DNA from: Eurosta solidaginis | Taxonomy: Eukaryota > Arthropoda > Insecta > Diptera > Tephritidae | DNA length: 64,000 nt | Direction: 5' to 3' | NCBI RefSeq assembly: GCF_040869045.1 | Contig: NC_090320.1 | Span: 251,038,978-251,102,977 of the forward strand | Shown: one piece after another, positions 45,401 to 57,400 of the stretch | Layout of the letters: the number at the start of each line of letters is the position of its first letter | Numbering within the stretch: position 1 is the stretch's first letter | Notes under the pieces: generated by a model | Databases searched by the model: none | Told to the model about the DNA's origin: nothing | Seen by the model: only the letters and a program-made list of their open reading frames with translations | Made by a program: the position numbers and the translations under genes

Positions 45401-48400
45401 GCGGCACAATATCCGCATTGCTGCGATTCAAGAGACTAAACTCACTGCAAGATCTGCATTGCAGACCTGCTCTGGGTACAATCAATATCATATATTTGAC
45501 ACTGACATCGACCGCAGAGACAGTGTCTTTGAACGTCAAGGATTATCTGTCCGATCGGGCGATGCAAATCTAGAAATCATCAACATCTACATCCCTCCTG
45601 TCACCTGTTGCCCCAGTGGATACCGCCCTGATATCAGCGGCGTACTCACTGGCAATAATCGCATTATCTTGGGAGATTTCAATGCCCATCACGATCTATG
45701 GCATTCAAACTTGCAGGCAGACAGTAGGGGTGAGATGTTGGCGGATCAAATAGAAGAAACGACGTTCTGCACAATAAACGGAGACGCCCCCACACGTATG
45801 GTAGGAAGCTGTCATAGCTCGCCAGATATCTCAATCGTGAGCGCAGAACTCGTAAACTGCGTCCACTGGCAGCCGAAGGTAACATTGGCATCCGACTACC
45901 TGCCTATACTTATTTCGTTCGAGCGCCCCGCCGACTTCATCGTCTCAGAAAAACGCACTTCCATTAACTTTAAAAAAGGAAAGTGGGACGAATACAAATC
46001 CTATACAGCAACCGCTTTGCTGCCCTCCCTATCCCAACTGATGCCCGCCAAGGGGAGCGTGCTTTCCGCAAGATCATTGAATCCGCCTCGGCTCCTTTCA
46101 TTCCCGCCGGTAGAATTCCCGAAATTCGGCCCCACTTCCCGGCAGAGGCCGCAAGTTTAGCGAGAGAACGTGACCTTATAAGACAGCTCGATCCCGGCGA
46201 CCCCCAAATAAGCGACATAAACCTACGCATCAGATTGCTTGTGGATGAACACAAGCGGGTGAAATGGGAGGAGCATCTAAGCGGTTGTAACCTCTCTGCC
46301 GGTGCAGGTAAACTTTGGTTCACTGTAAAGTCCCTATCGAATCCGTCTAGGCACAATGACAAAGCTTCCACCGCCTTTGGCGACAAAGTGCTGTCGGATG
46401 CGAAAAAATGCGCGAGCGCTTTCTGCCGACAATACATAATGCATTCTACGGTCGACAAAAATAGACGGAGGGCCAACAGACGCGCACGTAAACATAAGTT
46501 CAGCGCGTCACCAATTACCATCACCGCCAAGAAGGTTGAGGATGCCATCGGTCATGCTAAACCATCCAAAGCAGTGGGCCCATACGGCATAGCCATGCCG
46601 ATGTTTAAAATCCTAGGAAAAGAGGGTTTCAAATATTTAGCACATGTCTTCAACCTGTCTCTTTCCACCTTTGTCATACCCGAAAAATGGAAAATGGCCA
46701 AGGTGGTCCCGCTACTAAAGCCTGGGAAACCAGCTAACATAGGAGAGTCATATCGCCCGATATCTCTCTTATCGCCAGTAGCCAAGACGCTTGAAGCCAT
46801 TTTGCTCCCCCACTTCAAAGCAAATTTGCAGCTAGCCTGTCATCAGCATGGCTTTAGAAAACTCCATAGCACCACCACCGCGCTAAATGCCATTAGCACC
46901 CAGATAAATTGTGGTCTAAATCAGAAGCCCCACCATAGAACAGTACTCGTAGCGCTAGACCTATCAAAAGCTTTTGATACGCTCAACCATGGCACGTTAC
47001 TGAAAGACTTGGAAGGGTCTACCCTTCCCCCATGTCTTAAAAGGTGGACCGCAAATTATCTGGGTGGTCGGCAGGCATCGGTGCAATTCAGAAACGAAAT
47101 ATCAAAGCCAAAAAGAATTAAACAAGGGGTGCCTCAGGGTGGTGTCCTATCCCCAATTTTGTTTAATTTTTACATATCAAAACTACCTTCGCCACCAGGA
47201 GTTGCTATCGTTTCTTACGCCGATGACTGCACAATAATGGCCACAGGCCCGGGCCCAAAGATCGATGAGCTTTGCCACAGAATAAACGGCTACCTCCCTG
47301 ATCTCTCCAGTTTTTTCGCCTCGCGCAACCTGGCATTATCACCGACTAAATCATCCGCGACCCTATTTACAACTTGGACGTCCCAAATGTCGACCATTTT
47401 GAACATCCATGTCGATGGCACTACGCTACCGACTGTCCTACACCCCAAAATCTTGGGTGTGACGTTTGATCAGGATCTACAATTGGTGAGCACGCAGCCG
47501 CAATTGTTCCGAAAATCCAGAGCCGTAATAAACTCCTCAAATCCCTTGCTGGCAGTACTTGGGGAAAAGACAAAGAAACGCTCATTACCAGATACAAAGC
47601 AATTGGCCAGTCGTTTGCGTGTTACGCATCCCCAAAAATTGCGGAGGAGGAACGCATACTCTCCAGGGAAACGCGAGTCACTCTGGCTCAACTTCGTTCT
47701 GGATACTGTAACAGGTTAAACTCTTACATATCCAGAATCAACCCGACATACAAAATGTATGCCCCGTTTGCAATGTGCCCCCACATGACACCAACCATCT
47801 CTTTAATTGTAATGTGGAACTAACGCCTCTAACACCCCTTTCATTATGGTCCACCCCTGTCGAAACAGCAAGTTTCCTTGGACTCCCGTTAGAGGATACT
47901 GATGACAATTTGTGATCGGTCGCAGCTATTAGGTGGGGCGAAATATTGCTACAGCAACAACAACATGAGATACTGCAACAACAACAACACCATGAGTATA
48001 TTGGTTTGTTATCGATTTATTATCGAGAATTTATCGAAATCAAACCATCAAATTTGATTTGCTATCGAAAGCTATAGCTTTACTATTAAAATGATTTCCA
48101 TTTGTAATAGGAGTGCTATTGCTATGTTACCGGCACGTAATCGATTTCTTATCGAAGTTATCCAAAAGTGATCGATTTATTATAAAAAAGTTACCGATTT
48201 GAAAAATTATTATAAATATATAAAACTTGATTTGTTATTGGCGTGTTAGCGTGGGTCCCAGGCCACAGGGGAATTGAGGGTAATGAGCAGGCGGACAACC
48301 TGCCCAGAGAGGCTGGAACGGCTAGGAACAGATGGGTCGTTGGGCCACAGGAAATTAGGGGGCGTTTATTAGTAGAAGAGAGGGAAAAGAGAGAAGAACA

Positions 48401-51400
48401 ATGGCAAAATATGCCAGGTTTGAGACAATCCAAGTTATTGTTAGGAGCTAACAGCTATTACAGAACATTGTAGACTGAACAGCCACATGCAGAAACTGGG
48501 CATACTATCGAATAACACATGCCGGTTTTGTGATCGATCAGCGGCGACGGTGGACCATATCCTCCTGGAATGAGACGCAAACTCAAGATGCAGGGCTAAG
48601 TTTATGCGCTTACTATAGCCAGAGCATTCCCACATTCCATCCCTTCAGCCAAGAGAACTGCTAGGGTATCTAGCTAGGAAGTCGACTTGGATGGGATGCT
48701 GTGAAGGGCATAATAGACCAATGGTCGCATTGCAAATCCTCAATAAATTATCTATCTATCTATTGGCGTTTTATCGTTTTGCTATCGGCAGGTTGTTGAT
48801 TTGCTATCAAAATTGTATCGATTTATTATCGAAAATTTGTCGATGTAATATGGTGGTGTTAGCAATCACCCCTATTCTGCATTTCGATTACGTTCCCGTT
48901 CGACGCTCCGCTTAAATCGAAGTTGGCTATTCTGCATTACGACGGAATCGTAACGAGAAGAGGAAGAGCAAATGACTTTTCGAAATCAGCTGTTTGTACG
49001 GAATGTGTGAACATTGGAACAGAATAAATTAAAGAAAATTTGTAAAAAAAAAAACACTGAAAACGTTTATATTTTATTATCCACGCCATTGTGTACAAAA
49101 AAGGCATATAATATATTGCTGCAGTGTTATATTTTTTTGAGTGAAGTGCTTTCATAATTTTAAGGGCGTTTTTGTAGTTCTTTTGGCCAATTCCCTGCGT
49201 GGCCACAAAGTTTTGTTGAAAGGGTTTCCTGCACGAATACAGTTGACATTTTCTGAATTTTATTGATGCTAATTTCACTGCACTGGCCTAAAATACTTTA
49301 TGAAGGTTTATTTATTCTTTCCGCAAGGATTGTTTACGTTTTCGCTTCACCTTCCTCTACTCCGGCAGCTTGCTTTGGCATATAGCTGGACCCAACGAAC
49401 AGACACAAATTATAGCTGTCTATTATACTGGAATCAATAGCCGCGGCATTATTTGTGGAGTTGGAAAGCAACTCATACGAGATTTGTGTTATCCATTTGA
49501 GATGAGTGACGAATTGTAAGAAATTGATCTTAAAAGTGGTAAAGTTTAATGACTTATTTTCTTATTTAGGTTCAAAAAAACTTTCGACTTAATAAGGATG
49601 CTTTCAAGTATGTGTTAGATACTTTTGCGGGGCAAATACTTCCAAGGACTTCGACATCGACATGTTGTTTTTGACCTGGAAACATATAAAAAACAATCAT
49701 CATCAAGCTTTTTACGTTTCTTAACAAGTTTTACTTACATTTTTGTTAAAATTCTGTCATAAATTCATAAAAAAATAAAAAGAAAATATTTTTCCGCCAA
49801 GAAATTTGCAACTTAGAAAAACGGAACTACGATCGAAATGCAGAATACGCAAAATCGAAAGATTCGAAGTTGGATCGAAAGAGATTGGAACACAGAATAC
49901 CAAATTTGCTAAATCGAAAAAATTCCAATCCAAGTCGAAATGCAGAATAGGGGTGAATTTGTTATCGGCGTGTTATCGATTTGTTAAGGACGACCCATAA
50001 AGAAAAAAATTAGCATAACAATGGAGCCATAAACAAAAAGTAATTGCTCCGTTTCAGCTTATGAGCTTCTAAAATAATTCCGAATGCAAACATCGGAAGT
50101 TTCTATGTAATACCTGGCGCATAATAATCGTAGATCCGTATAGGTAAATAACGTGACATATTCGCAACTGGATACCAACGTTCGATCGTGAAATTTACGC
50201 AAATGTCTTCTTGGTCGAGCTGTAAGTAAGCGAAATTTTTTGTTTAATATATCGCTTGAGTACTAGAAAGGTCCAACTACTTACATAATCAAAATAGAAT
50301 ATAACTTTTTGATGTGCATATTTAGCGCGACGTAAATTTCTCACACGATTACTAAGCACATAGTGATCTAAACGCTGTTGTTGTATCCAATAGCCCGTAG
50401 GTATTGCCACATCGAGCACTGCCATACCAGAGCGTTCCGATTCTTGGGTATTTACCCAACTAAAGTGCAAATATTTAGATAATATTTTATAAAGAAAAAA
50501 TTAGCAAAACATTACTCACTTTTGACAAGCGATATACGATATATGCGACTGATTTCTGCCATGGAATATAGCTCTTGTATGCAGACCGAATGCTGGCACA
50601 GGCGGTTTCGTTTGGAATTTCGCTATATCCACATTGTATTGTACATGCATTTGTAATATAGCATAACCGGCACCTTTAGCTTGCACCTTAACCGTACCCC
50701 AAGATTCGGGTATCTATTAGGTGTGGACAAAAAAAAAATGTGTTAAATGTTAAAAACTAAACCAAAATTCATATTAACTCACCTCAATACTTTGTAGCTG
50801 TGCCAAATTCGTATCATCTATATGCAATGCCTGTATATTGCCGCCCTGCGATGATGCCTCCACCTCAACAGTCAACGATGATACCTCACGTATACGCGAA
50901 TGCACTGTATATTCTACAAGTGCGCGCAATGCTGCGCTCGTATCTTGCGTTGACGCCCAACCTCCATCATTCAAACGTTGAGCATTCAGCCAACGTACAA
51001 TAGGATCTACAATAAATTCACGTCGCGATACATATACCAATAAAGCATATGCAGTTGTTTCTATATTTATTGCATCAAATTCATATGGCAAACGTGGTAA
51101 TGAGAACCATTTTTGATTTTCTAATTTCTTTGGCGGTTGCGGCACTTCTTTACTACCCCAATACATATAATCACCCAATACGCGAGCATGGCGTCGTAAT
51201 ATGGAAAAGACATGCTCAGCCATTGGTGATTTGCAGAGCAGTAGCGCATATGCAGTGATCGCAACATCGTATGGCTCGTCGGTATCTTCTAAAAATTGCA
51301 TATTACGTTCAATCCATGATATGGCACGTTGTTGTGCTAGAGCAACGCGCGCACCCAACGAACCGGACAGATCTTTAACTGAAGCCAATGAAATTAGCAC

Positions 51401-54400
51401 ATGTGAAGTGAGTGTTATATTGCGGTTTTGTAGATTCGTATTGTTGGCAAAATTAGTTCGATTCATTTTACGATCGGGTATCCAAGTGACTTCGTAGAAA
51501 GCGCCTTCAGGTGTTTGATGTTGCAGTAGCCAACGCATATTTTTTTCAATGATTGTGGAATCAATCCATATGAAGTTCTCCCATTCGTAGAATGAGGCTT
51601 CCTGTGTGTGGGAGTAAATAAAAATATGTTTATTGGTCACAAAAAGTAATCGACTAGAACAGCTAGACGGATATGCAAGAATCTATATATATTTTTTCCT
51701 AATGGAGGGGGCGCAACACGCTCACTGGAAGCATTTAGTTTTTAATCAATCCGCCACCTTCTCGACCCTACCCGGGGAAAAGCTTTTTGAATAGGCATGT
51801 CTCTGAGATTATTTAACACGCAGCAATTATATTTAATGTGTGAGTCGTATACATAGATCGAGGTCTAACCAATTCTCCCAATGGCGGCTATTTCGTATTA
51901 CATCACACTATTTAGGGACCGGGACTAAAGGGATTGGTAAGCGCAATACAAAGATTTATAGCTTCACAGCTTCGTAACCCAACTGTCAAAGTCACCTACC
52001 CGAGAGGAGTCCCGTTACCAATCGTTCCTGTGATGGTCGGGGTAGTGCCCTAATGGTGGTTGTTACTGGAACTTACCAGATCTATATCCGGCAAAGGACC
52101 ATCAACTTTCGTGAAGTTTCATCAATACGAAAACAACAACAACAACAACAGCAACCTTTCGGGACCGCTCGGGATTGTTTTCCGAATCATTTCTTACTAT
52201 TTTTGGATAGGTTCAGGATTGTAGCTCCCAATCGGTATTGTTTTCGAGTCTATTTTGATAAAATTTCAAGATAATTTTGAGACTATTTTAGGATAACTTC
52301 TGGAAGCCATCGGGTAAATTTAAGGAAAACTTCGAGGGTTTGTAAAGTTTCATAACGGGACTATTTTGGTACCTTTCGGCATAGTTCTTTATATTTTTTT
52401 ATATATTTTTTATATTAATTTTGTTCGCATAACGGTAATCCGTAACGGCATAAACTAATCGAGATAGATATAGACTTCTGTATATATCAACATCATCTGT
52501 GCGAAAAAAGAAATGCATTTAGCCATGTCCGTCCGTCCGTCCGTCCGTAAATAACTTGAGTAAATTTTGAGGTATCTTAATGAAATTTGGTATGTAAGTT
52601 CCTGGGCACTCATCTCAGATCGCTATTTAAAATGAACAAAATCGGACTCTAACCACGCCCACTTTTTCGATATCGAAAATTTCGAAAAACCGAAAAACTA
52701 CGATAATTCATTACCAAAGACGGATAAAGCGATGAAACTTGGTAGGTGGGTTGACCTTACGATGCAAAATAGAAAATTAGTAAAATTTTTAAAAATTTGG
52801 GTTTGGCACCGCCCACTTTTAAAAGAACGTAATTTAAAAGTTTTGCAAGCTGTAATTTTGCAGTCGTTGAAGAAATCACGATGAAATTTCGCAATTTGGT
52901 ATTACAGATTACAACTCAACCTGTCAAAAAAAATGTCGGTTGAGTTGTCTAGTCTAACAACTTTTTGTGGCATTACCGTTTACAACGTTGTATTAGTGTA
53001 GTTGTCAAAGACGTCAAAATCTTACAACTGACTACTAGCAGTTGTCTCGTACAATTTTGCAGTTGTTTTGAAAAAAGCCGGTTATCTTACCGGTTACAAG
53101 CCGGTTCACCACCTAATTTTTAACAAAACATTTCAAAGTTGGTATCTAAAGACGCGTTTCGACCTCCGATTTAAGAATCCGAAAACAAAAATTATTTTTG
53201 TTGTTTACGGCCTTTGAATTATAACTTTTTAAATATAAACGAGCTCTAGGCCAAATATTTGTATATTCTTAATAAAACACAATACGTGAATTTTTGATAT
53301 ACAATTATATTATTTAATTTGTCGATATTTCGACTTCAGAAATTCCTGATGATGACTTCAGACTGAAGTCGAAATATCGACAAATTAAATAATATAATTG
53401 TATATCAAAAATTCACGTATTGTGTTTTATTAAGAATATACAAATATTTGGCCTAGAGCTCGTTTATATTTAAAAAGAAAACAAAAATTAAAAATTTAAT
53501 CTCTATCATATCATTTCGGTTCAAATTTTCATGTGGTTGTATTTTGCCAGATTTTTTGTACACACTATGCAGAAAGGCGTTGGACCTACCCAGGGTTATT
53601 TTTACAAATTGCGGCCAAAGGCCGCCAAAAAAAAACCGTAGATCGGGCCTCATATTTCGGACCCTATCGGGCCATTTTGTGGGTTTTTGTAAATATTTTG
53701 CGACAGAAATGCAATTTTTAATTTCCGCTTTCGAATCCTAAAAACGGAGATCGAAACGCGTCTTTTGATACCACCATTGATAAGAGTTAGATGGTGCACG
53801 GGCTCATAAAACGTTACAAAAAAAAAAAACAAAAAATTTAAAGGCGGTAGTTAAACATTTTTTAATCAAACAATAATCAGCAATTTTGTGCACATTTATA
53901 GAAAAAAACAACGTTCAAACGAAGGATTACATTGAATAACTTTTTGACTTTATGGAGCGATATTCCGAAGTTGGACGAGGCTGGCCGCAGTTCGGATGCA
54001 GCCAAAATAGGTGAAAAATTTGCCAACGTGAGTCCCATTGTTACTAATCACTACTCCTGGGCATCCTGATTTAGAGTAAAATACAATTTTTGCTGTTTGG
54101 GTTTTAATCCAATGCGTACAAATATGCTTCTCAATAATATCTAAAACCAGTCCAACACCAAAATCATTTCCACAGCACTTTTGATAGCTGACATCAGCAA
54201 GGAATCTAAAGGGCCGTTCCATTGGTTTATCGAGCTCTGGCTCTGGCTCAAATCTCATTGGAACGATCTGCATCAACTTTATGAGAACTGGCAGCACTAA
54301 TATAAAACATCTGTTTTGTTGAAAATAAGAAGAAACGTACACAAAATTTTAAGATACTGATAGAATTATTAACATTTAAATAGTTTCGCACGTAAGCAAA

Positions 54401-57400
54401 CTATTTATTTTCCTTACATCATCTTCAAGTTGTTTACTCTTTCAGTGTTTTTGCTTTTAAATATGGCGAATTCTTTTATGTATACACAAATGTACACATA
54501 TTTAGTTCAGTGCTACAATGGCTCAACTATATGGTTGGCTTATCTCACCAGCTGATTTATTTATTTATTTATTTAAATTAAGTCTACAGTACAGGATACC
54601 TTACAGACTAGAATAATGTAAAATAATCTCGCGCAAATGAGAAGAAGTATGTATTGTGATTGATTGTTATAACTTATAGACAAATTGAATTTAGAATTCT
54701 TACAAAATCCGATTTTGATAGTGCAAAGTCAAGCTTAGTTGATGAAGAGAACAAACCATTTAATTCTCTTAGTGCCCGAGCAATAGGCGCATTGCTAGCA
54801 TATGTTGTTCTAAAGTTTTCCAAATAAAAAGGGTAGAACTTACGAAGATTTCTCTGAGGAATATTAAAACTAATCCGCTCGAGTAACATTGGGCAATCGA
54901 TAATGCCATTAATAACATTGAAAGCAAAAGAAAGCGAGAGAATTTTCCTTCGTTTTTCCAGCGAATCCAAATTAATTAGCAAACGCCGGGAATCGTAGGG
55001 CGGGACAGGCTCCTCAAACCTTAAAGAACGTAGAGCGTATTTTAGAAAGACCTTTTGAACTCGTTCAATTCTACTTATCGAGAGTTGATCATATGGTCTC
55101 CAAATGAAAACAGCATATTCTAAATGTGATCGAACAAGAGAGGTAAATAGTTGCTTAAACGTATAGGGATCAGAAAACTCCGTGGAGTTGCGACGAATGA
55201 AACCGAGAACGGAATACGATTTTGAGAGTATTAAGTTTATGTGGCCGTTGAAAGTAAGCTTAACATCAAATACCACGCCAAAGTCCTTAAACTCTGTTAC
55301 ATTTTGCAGCACATCATTAGCAATCCGATACGATGTATCGAGGATGCTTAGACGCCTGCAATATGTCAAATGGAAACATTTCTTTATGTTAAGGGAGAGG
55401 CGTGACTTCTCACACCATCTATGAAGATTATCTAAATCGGTCTGCAGATGAAAGGCATCTGATATGTCTCGAACATTCGAAAAAATGTTTAAATCGTCAG
55501 CATAGAGCAAAAATTTTGAGTGCGAAAAGCATTGACTGATGTCATTAATAAAAATTATAAAAAGCAGCGGACCTAGAACGCTTCCTTGAGGAACGCCTGA
55601 AGTGGCAACAAAAGGGTTCGAGAGTGCACCATCAATGGTAACTACGCAACTTCTACCGGTTAGGTATGATTTGAGCCATAATAAAAAAGATGAATGGAAT
55701 CCAAGGCATACCAATTTATGTAATAGAATCGTATGAGAGACTTTATCAAACGCCTTTGAAAAATCCGTGTAAATGCAATCAACCTGGAGTCCTGACGAAA
55801 ACGAAGAAATACAGAATTCGGTAAAGACCGCTAAATTAGAGGCCGTTGAACGACCCTGCACAAATCCATGTTGATTGGGATTTATCATAGCCTTGACAGT
55901 AAAATATATTTTTTCTTTAACAACTTCGAGATGCTTGAGAGCTTGGATATTGCCGATAGTTCCGAACGTCGCTTTTTCTCCCACTTTTGAAAAGAGGTGT
56001 TATTGTCGCTAGTTTCCAATCGTTCAGAAACGTCCCTGAAGAAAGGGATTTATTAAATATAATCTCCAATGGAGTAACTAATGCTGGACAGTTTTTGAGG
56101 AGCATTGCTGATAGTCCATCACAATCTGTCTGAGAAGAAGACTTGAGACAAACTAAACCCTCCGTAATATCGTTAGCTGTAATTTGAAGCGCACCGAAAT
56201 TAAGAAATGACGGAATATCGACAGAGAAATCAGGAGACTCTCCAACATCAGACACGTAATTTGACTTAAAAAAGTCAGCAAACAGATTTGCTGCTTCATA
56301 TGGGGTAGTAGCGAAGTTATTATCGTACTCAACTGACGTGGGAATACTTGAGGCCGCCTTTTTGGATTTCACGAAGTTCCAAAATTTCTTCGGATTAGAT
56401 TTAATATTTCTCTCCGTACTACTTAAATAGTTTTTATATAGCTTGTTATTCAGAGACTTGAATTTCTTCTGAAAATGGCGGTATTTAACAAAATATGCTG
56501 AGATACGAAATGCCTTATATTTCTTAAGAAACTTGTTTTTGAGATTTTTTAATCGTTTCAGGCGCATGTTACCCCATGGTGATTTGTAACATCGCTTCCT
56601 CTTTAAAGATATATTATTGAGACAAAATTCATTCATTATTAGTTTGAACTTAGAGAAACACTTGTTAACGTCATGGCCAGAGAGTAGCTCCGCCCAGTTG
56701 AATTCTAGAAGAGAATTGTTTAAACTTAGATAATCACACGAGGTGAAACTAAAAGCTACTGTATCCGTATGAGATAACGGTAAAAATTCGTAAAAAAGTA
56801 TCTTAATTTCAAGAGCGGCATGATGAATACTTTCATCCGATAAAGGGGACACACACTTATTATTTTATTTTTTTCATTTCACTGTAGTAGGGATTGTCAG
56901 AAGGAGATGGCAAACTTAAAATGAAACCAACGAATTTACAACATTTTCTTACTACATACAAATGCTGCTAAGTTTTATGTTTTCATTCCATTCCATTCGT
57001 CTAACAGCAACACTCTGATTTTGGCAATGTGAACAAATGTATGTTGTTGCTGTAGAGATGAACCAACCATATAGTTGAGCCATGAGTGCTACCAACTCAA
57101 AAGTGGTTAGCTGTCAAAAAATCTACTACAGAAAACAAAACGAACAGAACTGCTATACGGATCAGAAATTGAACCAGATAAATATCAGAATCACAACGTT
57201 GTTGTTGCATTTGCATGTTAAATTTCTATCCGTATCTCGCTCAAGTCTCAATGGAACGTAACTTAAGTGTGGCGCATAATTTTAAAAAAGGGGTAAAGCC
57301 TTCCCTCGAACGCGTTTGCGGAAATGGTCCTTAATTTTTTTAATAATTTGGGAAAAATTTAAACAACGTGACATCAGGACGGACAAGGCTACAGCTGTTT

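Larger units (their letters stand above)
44380..47975 (+). mobile_element. Jockey/CR1-type LINE with 2A-like motif in Mcr intron
   Basis: ORF1-like region 44409-45320, endonuclease 45327-45960, RT 45983-47719 and a C-terminal Cys/His-like end to about 47925, then (CAACAA)n-type tail (47950-47985). GC-rich relative to surroundings. Several frameshifts and an internal deletion in the endonuclease show it is inactive. The 5' border is uncertain. Confidence 0.82.

Noticed and set aside
49320..49510. Open + strand stretch (LLWHIAGPNEQTQIIAVYYT) in MITE family 2 as a transposase piece
   Set aside because: No DDE or zinc-finger pattern and no continuation; not enough to call a gene.
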